Shown piece by piece: positions 33,501-43,800 of a stretch of DNA of 64,000 nucleotides; the first letter of the stretch is position 1, and each line of letters begins with the position of its first letter. Where the stretch lies: NCBI RefSeq assembly GCF_000003815.2, contig NC_049991.1, positions 7,783,703 to 7,847,702 of the forward strand, given 5' to 3'. The DNA comes from Branchiostoma floridae. Its lineage: Eukaryota > Chordata > Leptocardii > Amphioxiformes > Branchiostomatidae. Under the pieces are notes generated by a model that worked only from the letters and a program-made list of their open reading frames with translations, ran no database searches and was not told where the DNA came from. The translations under genes and the position numbers were made by a program.

Positions 33501-36500
33501 TTGCATTCTAATAATGTGATCCCGTAATTTGCATATTGCAAATTACTTAAATTTCTCGTTTTCTTCACGTCATCTGTGATACAACATTTCAGTGGCGGTT
33601 AAAGTGTTGGAGAAACCTCTGGAGGATCAGTTTGTTCTGAGTTGCCATGACGACACATCAACAATGGACATCTTAATGAATGCCCGCACGTGGAAACACA
33701 ATGGACAGGAAATAACAAACACAAAACACGTGTTCGTGAAGAATACAAGAGGTTTGGAATCGGTAAGAAGACGCCAAGCCATTGACCATTAACCGATAGC
33801 AATTTCTCTATCTTTGTATTTGTTCTATTTTTGATAAGGAGGCACCAGGCACCTAATGGAATGGATCTATTCTAGCGCTCGCCCATGAAATTACACTATA
33901 AGGATAAAATAAATCTGTAACCTTTTCGATCGAACATAGAAACGAAGCGTTTTAAGAAAATAGTGCAAATAGTGACTAAAAACATACATGTAACCTTTAC
34001 ATGTATCACTGTTAACTGACATTGAGGTTTTCTGTATCGACTTGCAAGTTTGCAATTTACACGTTGTTTTTTTGTACTCCTAATGACGTTTGATACCAAT
34101 GTCAAGACTTGCAGTGGCATATCGTTTAATTGATTCATTACTTCAACCGTGGTATTCAAAATGATAACGCTGTCTTGAATGTGTTTTCTTCCTGAATTTT
34201 GTATCTTTGTAATAAGGTGGTTCGTGGTCCTATCTATATGTCAAAGGTTAAGGTCCCTAAGACGTAATCAAATCGCACCTGGACATGTACAAAGTATGGT
34301 TCAGACGAGAACTGTTTACAAGTTAGGGGCCTTTACCTTTGACATATCAATCACAATGCATCTTGCTGCGCATGCGTACCTACAACTATGAACCCCCTCA
34401 TAGGAAACGATCTATTCGCACCTCCACTTCACCAACTTCTCGCGGAGGGACAGCGGTCTGTACGTGTGTGAGGGGCAGCTGGCAGGGGTGGACATCCCGC
34501 AGAAAGTCGTGCTGCTGAAAGTACACATGCCGCCAAACTGGGCCTCAAGTGAGCTTCTAGGTTTTAACAGTAACCGGCTTGAATTGAGCTGATCTATCTT
34601 GCGCTGGTCAGGGGCCACCCCTGACCTAGCTGGGAGTCCAGCCTTGTTAGCTTNNNNNNNNNNNNNNNNNNNNNNNNNNNNNNNNNNNNNNNNNNNNNNN
34701 NNNNNNNNNNNNNNNNNNNNNNNNNNNNNNNNNNNNNNNNNNNNNNNNNNNNNAACAAGGCTGGACTCCAGGCTACCCCTGACCAGCTTCCTTAAGCTAT
34801 AAAATGGTATCATTTATGCATACGCAACTGTTGATGATGAGGTTTGAGTGTTACATATCATATTTGAAAACCTCACATATGGTGATTTTCTCTAGTTCTT
34901 ACTAGTACGAACAAAATTAGAGACGTTTCGATATTAAGAAAACTTAACTTTGTTGGAGGCTATGCTGTCACTGATATTCACTGTATATTATTATGGATAT
35001 AGGATTGCTGTTTCTTTCTGTTCCAGTGAACGAAGACCATGACATGATGTATTTGATCATCTTCCTGGCCACTGTTAGTGGTGCCTTCCTTGTCGGACTG
35101 GTTTTCTGTCTCATCTGGTGCGGTTGTCAATCAAGGTCTGTGTCTCCTTCATTGAAACGTAGAAATTCCTCTGATAACCGTTGCTTCGTTATCGGTAGCG
35201 GCTTTTGAGTTGGTTGTAGGGAATTTGGGCTTTAGTCTAGGTATATCTGTTTTAATTATCTATCACGAGTTTTACCACAATGGCACAGGCACAGGTGCTT
35301 TATAATCCTCAACAACATTTTGTTGTTACGTACTATCATAGACGAACATCATCCCCTAAAGTATCTGTACCTTGCTATTACACCTATATTTACTTAAGAT
35401 GTTAGCGTCCTTACTTTAAACTACTGATATCAAAGAAATTTATTTAAGTAGCATATATTGAGTCCCCTGGTGCTGAAGAATTATTATATATTTTCCCTCC
35501 TCCTATACAAAGTTGTGAAAGTTTCGATTCTCCCTGTCAGGAAAGGCAAATGATTAAGTTGTCAGTATGTTTCAGTCAATGCCTCATGAATTGCTGTATC
35601 TACAACGATGTGTTTCGATCCTAAGTATCAGTGTTGTTATTTCACTGACTACAGATGGCAACGACGGAGGAGACCGCCTTCCATACCCCCCAATCTACCC
35701 AAAGGAGTGAAGAAAACGACGTTCAAGAAGACCATGAATGAACTAAGGTCGAAGTTAAAAACCATAAACCGCGTCAGACGAGAAAGCCGGATCCACGAAC
35801 TGGAGGAACACGATCGCCTGATTCCTTCTGATGCTTCTGAGGGAGAAAAACATGACCAAACGTTTGCGGATTTTGAAGATGGCGGTAGACTAACAGAAGA
35901 AGAATGGGGTGAAAGCAGAGTAGGTTCTTTGAGCAAAATGAGGGAAACCCCCGACGGTGCGCCCATTAGTCCACAGTCAAGCCCTGTTGCGACTCCTAAG
36001 AAAACAGACTCCATAGCATTAGCTATGGATATCAATGATGGCTCAAAGAGACCAACGTTAGGCCACACGGAGACCAAGTCGCTTGTATCAGTTCTTTCTA
36101 GTCACAGCAGAGATGTGGCACAAGAAAGCAATGCCTTTGAAGCAATGGGAGAAAAGCAGGCGACTATGAAGACAGAGGCTGACTCGGAAAGAAGGATGTC
36201 CGTTCTTATGTCACCTGCCCCGTTCCACCGTCCCAGTGCTATCTCATCAAACGTCATATCGTCTGTTGAGAAACCAGCAAGATTAGAACAGATCTCTCGT
36301 ACATCGACCAACGTTAAACTTTCAAGATCATTTATATCGAATCTTTCCACGGGACCAAAGGTGTCAAAGCTGTCTATTGGAGAGTCAGAAACTGCACTGA
36401 TACCACGACTGTCGTTGTCGGATACTACAAGGCTGAGTATTGAAAGGGTAACTGCCTCTAGGCACAGCCTACTTTCCTCTGGCCCTCCTTCTGCTCCAAG

Positions 36501-37179
36501 TGCACCGGGACCTCCTCCAAAAGGACCACCAGGCCCTCCGTCTGCTCCAAGTGCTCCAGGCCCTCCTTCAGCTCCAAGTACATCAGGCCCTCCTTCTTCT
36601 CCAAGTGCACCGGGACCTCCTCCAAAAGGACCACCAGGACCTCCTACTCCAAGTGCTCCAGGCCCTCCCCCTGCTCCAAGTGCTCATGGCCCTCCTCCTG
36701 CTCCAAGTGCTCCAGGCCCTCCATCTGCTCCAAGTGCTCCAGGCCCTCCTCCTGCTCCAAGTGCTCCAGGCCCTCCATCTGCTCCAAGTGCTCCAGGCCC
36801 TCCTCCTGCTCCAAGTGCTCCAGGCCCTCCATCTGCTCCAAGTGCTCCAGGCCCTCCCCCTGCTCCAAGTGCTCCGGGCCCTCCTTCTGCTCCAAGTGCT
36901 CCGGGCCCTCCTTCTACTCCAAGTGCTCCGGGCCCTCCTTCTGCTCCAAGTGCACCAGGACCTCCACCTGCTCCAAGTGCTCCGGGCCCTCCTTCTGCTC
37001 CAAGTACACCAGGCCCTCCTCCTGCTCCAAGTGCTCCGGGCCCTCCTCCTGCTCCAAGTGCTCCGGGCCCTCCTCCTGCTCCAAGTGCTCCGGGCCCTCC
37101 TTCTGCTCCAAGTGCTACGGGCCCTCCTTCTGCTCCAAGTGCTCCAGGACCTCCACCTCCCCCACCACTTCCACCCTGA
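27574..37179 (+). CDS. Gene B: short TSP1/laminin-G/Ig transmembrane receptor, paralogue of gene A
   Basis: Exons: 27574-27667, 28012-28149, 28906-29156, 29571-29727, 30679-30795, 31075-31340, 32789-33074, 33593-33762, 34404-34548, 35027-35135, 35655-37179. They total 3258 nt, in frame (1085 aa). Signal peptide MSGPKVTFIVMLGTVLTL; one TSP1 (32-77: GWSDCSQPCGVG, CFWSPC; the O-fucose Thr is Pro); laminin-G-like domains 1 (78-252) and 2 (253-436); Ig (437-541; LSCHDD, TWKHNG, DSGLYVCEG); TM (YLIIFLATVSGAFLVGLVF); tail 578-1085 ending PPPPPPLPP. Start chosen as the first ATG with a signal peptide after a UTR acceptor at about 27540. Phases 1-0, 0-1, 1-1, 1-0, 0-1, 1-0, 0-1, 1-2 after the TSP1 exon equal gene A's. 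Probably a cell-surface receptor; ligand unknown. Confidence 0.87.
28244..28406. mobile_element. Foldback element in gene B intron
   Basis: Arms of about 55 bp: CAAGCAGACCCTACGGTGCC... and its reverse complement ending GGGTCTGCTTTG. They surround a ~50-bp spacer with GACCAAAGGGAGATAACC. No coding content. Confidence 0.75.
30060..30486. mobile_element. hAT-like MITE, perfect 8-bp duplication
   Basis: Starts TAGGGGTGGGTACCGGTAC, ends ACCGATACCCAGCCCTA. The flanks are GATGCTCT at 30052-30059 and 30487-30494, identical. Intronic in gene B. Confidence 0.88.
34237..34350. repeat. Small foldback in gene B intron
   Basis: ATGTCAAAGGTTAAGGTCCC and GGGCCTTTACCTTTGACAT arms. Related to the inverted repeat at about 3372-3485. 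Confidence 0.6.
34627..34775. mobile_element. Mutator-like foldback MITE containing an assembly gap
   Basis: Left end TAGCTGGGAGTCCAGCC, right end GGCTGGACTCCAGGCTA. Both flanks are CCCCTGACC (34618-34626 and 34776-34784), a perfect 9-bp duplication. The 100-N gap (34654-34753) lies inside the element, presumably because the palindrome could not be assembled; the true internal length is unknown. Intronic in gene B. Confidence 0.85.
36483..37176 (+). repeat. Proline-rich minisatellite in the gene B tail
   Basis: About 230 residues made of PGPPSAPSA / PGPPPAPSA units, with an early GPPPKGPPGPP variant present twice. The repeat is in frame and in the last exon. The long ORFs on the opposite strand and in the +1 frame across this stretch are products of the repeat. 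Confidence 0.9.
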
Positions 37180-37549
37180 GCAGGACATGGTTTAGAACTT
37201 TTGCTACAGCCGTAATCTATTCTGACTATGTCGTCTTATCACACTGCAGGCTATGCTTGACTGGGCAGGCATGCTTTTAGCTCTCAGTTAATGATGGCTT
37301 TCATGGTCTGTAAGTCCAAGTAGCAATGATGATGATGTTAATATCTATGCCCCTTTTTTCATTATGTCAAGTTAAAGATAAGCAAGTAAATACATCCTGG
37401 TGGTGCACAAGAACTCAGATATCCTAAGTTATAGATGCTTAACATGAAAACCGTTGTTCTGTCAGATCTGTATGAAATAAGATATTTCTGTATAGATAAA
37501 GCATGTACTGGAAAATGAGTCGCAGAGTAGAGTTTCAAAATGTTAATAT

Positions 37550-37619
37550 GATCAGTGAAAAGGTTACGACAAGAGTGTAAAAATGCAAAACTGTCTTTTG
37601 TCGTAACCTTTCACTGATC
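37550..37619 (+). other. Near-perfect 70-nt hairpin downstream of gene B
   Basis: The arms GATCAGTGAAAAGGTTACGA and TCGTAACCTTTCACTGATC pair over about 22 bp with one bulged A, around a loop of about 24 nt. It lies about 370 nt after the gene B stop, so probably in its 3' UTR. The size would suit a pre-miRNA-like hairpin or a tiny foldback transposon; no flanking duplication is obvious. Confidence 0.6.
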
Positions 37620-37698
37620 TTATCTATTTTGTAGCTTAATATCTCCAGTTCAGAGTCACACCTCATAGACATCCACACATACATAACAAAGTGTCCAC

Positions 37699-38143
37699 TA
37701 GGGGTGGGTACCGGTACAGAAAATTCAGGTCCAGGTCCGGTTCAGGTCCAGAGGATAAGGTCCAGGTTTGGACCTGAACCTGGACCTGATTCAGTACGTA
37801 AGAACTTGTGAATGGACGATACTCAAAACGATGGTCCATTTTGCAACAAAAACATCTGTTTTGTGGAGTATTTGACTCCCAGTGGCGTTTTAAAATCCTA
37901 CAAGGCTACTACCTCTGTACGATTGGCTGTAAAACTTGGTAGCAATGACTATAGACTATACTCTACTTTGCTGTTGCTATTTCCTTCACCGGTAAGCCCC
38001 GAAACGTGTGTATTATAATGTGTTCATTTTCCAATCGGTCCAACATCCGGTCCACCCAATTTTTTCAGGTCCGTTTTTTCTGGACCGGTCCAATGAGAAA
38101 AACCGGTTTTGTACCGGTATATCGTACCGGTACCCAGCCCTAG
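37699..38143. mobile_element. hAT-like MITE downstream of gene B
   Basis: Starts TAGGGGTGGGTACCGGTAC, ends ACCGGTACCCAGCCCTA. The flanks gtgtccac and gagtccac match at 7 of 8 positions. Confidence 0.85.
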
Positions 38144-38679
38144 AGTCCACACACGTCCACACACACACAGACCCCTGAGTTACAAGTTTACTAGTATCCA
38201 AAACACAGCACACAGTAGCTGTAGGTGACCATGTAATTATAAGACTTAGTGCTGTACCTGCTGTACCAATCAGGGGTCCCAAAATTAACCTTGACGAAGA
38301 CCTACCCACATACAACAAATCATCATAATCCTTAGGTTATTGCTGCCCATGAATTTGTGGAAACAGAAACACGCAGGGTCTTCACTGGTGATAGTGACAC
38401 CTTCAACAGAAGTAATAATATAACCTTTAACATATGTCAGATCAGTAAATTTGTTTTATTTATTTTCTTCTTACCACATACGATACAAGATCCTGGGTAC
38501 CCTAAATCTTGAATAGCCCATTTTCTGGCACACACACACAAATCATAAATGATTAAAGATTGTGTTTTTACAGTCATTCTATCTTCTCAATTATTTCCTA
38601 CCTGGAACAGCATTTTATTAAGATAAATTGGTCCGATAAAGTTGAAAGAGCATTAATTTCGCCAGATCTATTGCATTCT

Positions 38680-38961
38680 TAGCCTCCTTCACCGGCCTCT
38701 CTGGGAAGCTTGCCAATTTTCTTTTAAAGGGGGTGGGGGTGGGGGGTTGGGTTGTGGTATGGCGGGTTTTAGGTCGATTCGCGATTTTTAACCGGGAATA
38801 TTATGCCGGGAAAGGAATATATGCCGGGAAAGGAATATACACCGGAAAGCTTGTACGGGCTAGGCGAAATTGGCCCAGTACTGGGAAGCCAATTTCGCCT
38901 AGCCCCCCCCCCCCAAAAAAAAATTGCCCAAGCTTCCCAGAGAGGCCGGTGGAGGAGGCTA
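38680..38961. mobile_element. Mutator-like foldback MITE, perfect 9-bp duplication
   Basis: Ends TAGCCTCCTTCACCGGCC / GGCCGGTGGAGGAGGCTA, with further matching arms through the CTCTGGGAAGCTT stretch. TTGCATTCT flanks both sides (38671-38679 and 38962-38970), a perfect 9-bp duplication. A second nested inverted repeat inside is built on GGCTAGGCGAAATTGG. Confidence 0.88.
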
Positions 38962-39510
38962 TTGCATTCTGTTGTCTGTATCAAATGTCGTACTTTTTCA
39001 GGTGTAGCTTGTACTGACACCTTTTTGTTATAACATGTACATTTTGTATTGTTAGCTTGTACTGGCATTTCTTTATCATAACAATTTTACAAACATTTTG
39101 TTTTGTTAGCTTGTACTTGCACTACTTTGTTATAACATTAACATTACGTTTTGATAGCTGCATCATGAAGTATCTGCTTACAGCTCCTACAGGCTATAGA
39201 CTAGTCCATTGACTGCTGTCAATCAAACGATTAGATAGCAGTTCAACCAATGAGAAGGCAGAGTTGGGTCCATGTCGTTTTTGTTAATTAGCATTTCTGA
39301 CAATTTTGATAAAATAGGGCTATAGGTTTAGTGTCTAAACAATTAATTTGGTCCCACTTATTTATTTATATATATATATATTTCCTTTTTTTTTGGGAAT
39401 TGAGAAATTTGGCATTGGCACAAAGCATCTGCAAACTTGTTTTAGTTTTCGCAATAACAAAAAATAGATTTTTATTGTTTGTGATAATGATAAAAACATG
39501 ATATTCAAAA

Positions 39511-39731
39511 CATACATGTAACGTTTACTTAGTTTACCTTTATCCGCGAGGTAACCTTTATCCGTTGTGTTGCTAAACAGGGTATCCAGGGATATCAAGT
39601 TGAAGGACGGTAGTATTATTTTCAAAATATTGCAGTTTGAAACCATTATCTGTCGACTTGCTTTCCCTAAATACATTGTTCTTAAAAAGAATGGATAAAG
39701 GTTACCCTACGGATAAAGGTGAACTAATGTT
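39511..39731. mobile_element. Foldback MITE, ACATTAGTTCACCTTTATCC family
   Basis: One end has TTTACCTTTATCCGCGAGG. The other is CCCTACGGATAAAGGTGAAC followed by TAATGTT. Shared inner landmarks are ATATTGCAGTTTGAAACC and TCTGTCGACTTG. Copies occur at 41788-41995 and fragments at 11652 and 46230-46410. Confidence 0.65.
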
Positions 39732-40214
39732 ATGCATATTAAGCAATTAGAATTACACAAATGCAACAAAAGGGTTCCATGGCCATACAATTCAGCATTC
39801 TATTGAAATGAGAGAAGTATGATAAAATGGATATGTCACGATTATTCAAACTTAAACTTATTAGCTTCATGATTATACAAAAATACGTCCCTCTGTTACT
39901 GATACTTGTCAATATGAGTGATATGTATCATGATTACTTTAAAATACTTTAATGTCCCTAAAGATATTTATACACAAATGCATCACAAAAAATGCATGAA
40001 CAACTTATTTTTGTTCCAGTTGTCATTTTGTCTCTGTTTAAAATGATATTAAAACAATCTATAATCAGTACTATTTGTATTTGTAAAATTTAGCTTCATT
40101 TTTTAGTGCTTCACATTGATTGCTACTAGTACTAAACAACTTATCATTAATCAAATTCCAGAGTATAGAAACAATTGTGGTTGGTATGATAGTGAAATTG
40201 GTCCTTAGCATTTG

Positions 40215-40800
40215 GCCCCGTACAACTTGAACTGGTCCTTTACCCAATCACCTTTGCCCCATTTGAACTTGACCTTTGGTCCATTACCCTTTGGCAACTT
40301 GAACTTTGGTCCCTTACCTGATCAACTTTGCTAGATTTTAACTCGACCTTTAGTCCCTTAACCTTTGGCCCCTTGCAACTTGAACTTTGGTCCCTTACCT
40401 GATCAACTTTGCTAGACTTTAACTTGACCTTTAGTCCCTTAACCTTTGGCCCCTTGCAACTTGAACTTTGGTCCCTTACCTGATCACCTTTGCCCCATTT
40501 GAACTTGACCTTTGGTCCATTACCCTTTGGCAACTTGAACTTTGGTCCCTTACCTGATCAACTTTGCTAGATTTTAACTCGACCTTTAGTCCCTTAACCT
40601 TTGGCCCCTTGCAACTTGAACTTTGGTCCCTTACCTGATCAACTTTGCTAGACTTTAACTTGACCTTTAGTCCCTTAACCTTTGGCCCCTTGCAACTTGA
40701 ACTTTGGTCCCTTACCTGATCAACTTTGCTAGATTTTAACTTGACCTTTGGTCCCTTTCTCCACAACCTTTGGCCCCTTGTACCTTGACCTTTGGCCCCT
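40215..40800. repeat. Nested tandem repeat just downstream of gene C
   Basis: Units of about 83 bp built from CTTTGGTCCCTTACCTGATC, CAACTTTGCTAGA and CCTTTGGCCCCTTGCAACTT. A higher-order repeat of about 238 bp is visible where ACCTTTGCCCCATTTGAACT recurs (about 40249 and 40487). It would be transcribed as the 3' UTR of gene C if the poly(A) site lies beyond it. Lys/Ser-rich minus ORFs are artefacts. Confidence 0.85.
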
Positions 40801-40812
40801 TCGGAATACTGA

Positions 40813-43800
40813 CTACATGGAGATGACTTTCATGTATGTGGCGACTTCCTCTACTAGATGTTGGTAGCTTGTGCGAAAGCCTCGAACCAGGAGACCTGTG
40901 GAAAAAAAATCATCAGTATAGGAAATTAAAAAAAGTACTACCTGTTCACTAGTTACAAAATCAAAATCTTAAATACTGTTATCAAACTTAGTCATTCAGC
41001 CATTAGCATATGAGCTTTTACTTTTTAGAACTATGCAGTTTGAATTTGTAATGCTAAGTAACAGTAAATGAAGCAAAGTTGTAAGATAACTGAATGTCAA
41101 GCCACACATACAGAATGATCAGAATCTTAGTGAACTGCTCAAGTATTAAAGCAGTTTGCCCTTGTGTGTGTCCATGTGTGGGAGTGTGCATCAGTGTGTG
41201 TTCAGAGATCATTGTATCAATATGAATGTCATTCAGCACCAAGGACAGTATCTTCGGCATACAAGTGTTGTTCTTCACACCAGATAACCCCAAGAGAGCC
41301 ACACAAATGCCTTACCTGACTTATACGATTGTTTCAACATCCCCCTCAGTGAGCCTCGTACATCCACTTGTGCGAGGAATGTCATCCTGGTCTTGTTGGG
41401 ACTGGTAGAGTCTGGTTTCAAAACCACACCGGACAGTTCAACTCTGCATAAAGTGGCATCCTGAATTTGGACAAAACAACAAGAATGGATTATTCCAAAA
41501 GAAGTGAAGAGGCCATTATTACTTCCTTATCTTATGTAACATGTAACACATCAGATTCTGCTTTTCTTTGACATCAGATCCTCCCTAGTTTACATTGTAG
41601 CTGAAATGGAATGTTCCAAATGTCTTGATTTTGTATTGAGTGTATAAAGGCCTAACTGAAACATATCTACAACAATTTTCAGCTTTACTGTTTTTAGTAA
41701 CACTCGGTACAGGAGGCTTTATTGGGAGTAAAAATGAAAATGAAAGGACTTATACTGAACTGTTAGTTATAGGAAAAAATGAAAATAGCTTAAATGTAAC
41801 GCTAGTTTACAATTATCCGTCGGGTAGCCTCATTGAAACAGAGCACTGTTGCAGGGGTATCAAAGTCTTTTACACTGCAATAGAATTCAAGGTATTGCAT
41901 TTTGAAACCTTCGTCTGTCGACTTGATAAACCCTGTTTTTAAGAACAAAATGGATATAAGTTACACATGGATAAAGGTTAACTAGTGTTATACTAGAGAG
42001 CAAAGATATCCATTCATTTTGCTTGAACTTGGACAACAAGGGAAACTACTTGTATACTTTTACAAAAGCAAGCAAACAGTTTGCAAAAATCTATCATTCT
42101 CTAATCAAAATGAACCTTTTTCAAAGTAGGTAAGGTCAGACTACAAACCTTTTCAAGGACAAAGTTTCCATGTGCTGCAGACAGTATCATCATACCTGAT
42201 TATGGGCAGAACCAACACAAATGGGTGTTAGTCAAACTAACTTTATCAAATCTGCATCATAAACATGATTAAAATCACTGAAAAGATTTCTTATTACAGC
42301 CAAAAATCATGCAAACATCAAATCGCCATGGGTTTGAGATAACACTGGAAACATTACGCCCTGGGTATCAGAGATCCCATTTACCGCTGGTGCCGTTGAG
42401 AGTGTCTCGCTCTGTGACCCATGACCTCAGGACACACACTTCCCGCGGGGTCATGCCGGGCAGCGACGTCTTGTAGTGCCACTGTACGATGGCGTTCGCT
42501 CGGTCGGGGTCAATGCTCTGCAGAACTCTCTCATCTCGAAAGAAGTAATCAAGCTGTTTTGAAAACAGGTAAGAAAGTTTATATCAGTTATGTTAAAATA
42601 TTAATATGCATTTCATTGGTATACATATCAATATTGTTTACAATGAAACAAGAAATATTTTCCTTGTCTTTCATATATCAATTTGACAGCCAAGAACACT
42701 GGTCAGGAAAACAGTAAGTGCACAAAAATATGTTTACCCCTGAATCACAGTTTTGCCTTTAATATCTCCACTTTGTTGTTTTAGTGCATGTTTTCAATTT
42801 TAAAGTAATCTGAAACTTGCAGTGCCCTGAAAATGTCCAATCAGCAGTTTAATGTTACTGGCACCACTTACATATGTAGCTTTTTAGAAGATTTGAATGA
42901 TACACAGATCAGTAACACAATTTTCATACCAGCCTTATAATATAGAGACACTTTTGCTAAGCTTTGACCATAAAGTCAAACATAAAAAGCATGGCAAAAA
43001 ACTTTATACCTTCCCTCCTTCTGTACAAGCCTGCTGCAAGAAGCTGTACACTATAGAACAGGGAGCAGCCACCATACCATCTACCTGTAAGCACATAGAC
43101 AGACTGAAAATGAAAAAAAAATAATAAAAGCTTGCTATCTAGAAACCAAGAATATCAAGAAAGCCCAAATATCTTGCATAAGTATCAGCATCTGATATCA
43201 ATATTGCAAGAAACAAAGTTTTAATGTGACGTACCATAATGATAGCGTATGGTTGTTCTTTGAAAGACATCCTTGCCACAGCCACGCCCTCTTTACTCTC
43301 CCACTTCTTCCATTGGTCCACAGGCCTGTCAGTCATTTCACAAAGCCCCTCCCACTGCTGAGGAGATGGAAAAGAAAACACTCAATGTCAATAGCTGTCA
43401 TGTGATTTAGGCCCAAACTTTCACATCAAATCAGTTTTGCAGTTTACTGAGACAACAGTACAACAAATGTTTAAGTTGGTAAAGATCAAATAGTCTTTTT
43501 GATGCCACATAGGCTGCTGCTGAGTTACAGGGTAATACGAGCAATCGCTGTTGTTGTTTATATCCGGGGTATTCGAAGAATGGTGCCTACCAGGACGACA
43601 TCAGATTGGATAAAAAACTGATATTGAAATTAGCAGATCAAATTACTGGTTAATATGTAAACCAATATTTCTCCAAACACCTGCTTTTTGCCTACCACTG
43701 TGTCACTGTGACATCATCGCAATCGCTCGTATGTTATCCACTATGTCTTGGGCATGTTATTGAAAGGTGTAGCCTATCCCTGTCCTTCCATTTCATGAAC

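Noticed and set aside
35649-36077. 142-codon minus frame
   Set aside because: Antisense of the gene B terminal exon, with no independent support.
36500-37195. Leu/Gln-rich plus frame and Trp/Ser/Arg-rich minus frame
   Set aside because: Out-of-frame and antisense readings of gene B's proline-rich repeat.
40240-40766. Minus frames rich in KVDQVRDQSSSCKGPKVKG
   Set aside because: Reading of the tandem repeat downstream of gene C, separated from the gene by its TAG stop.
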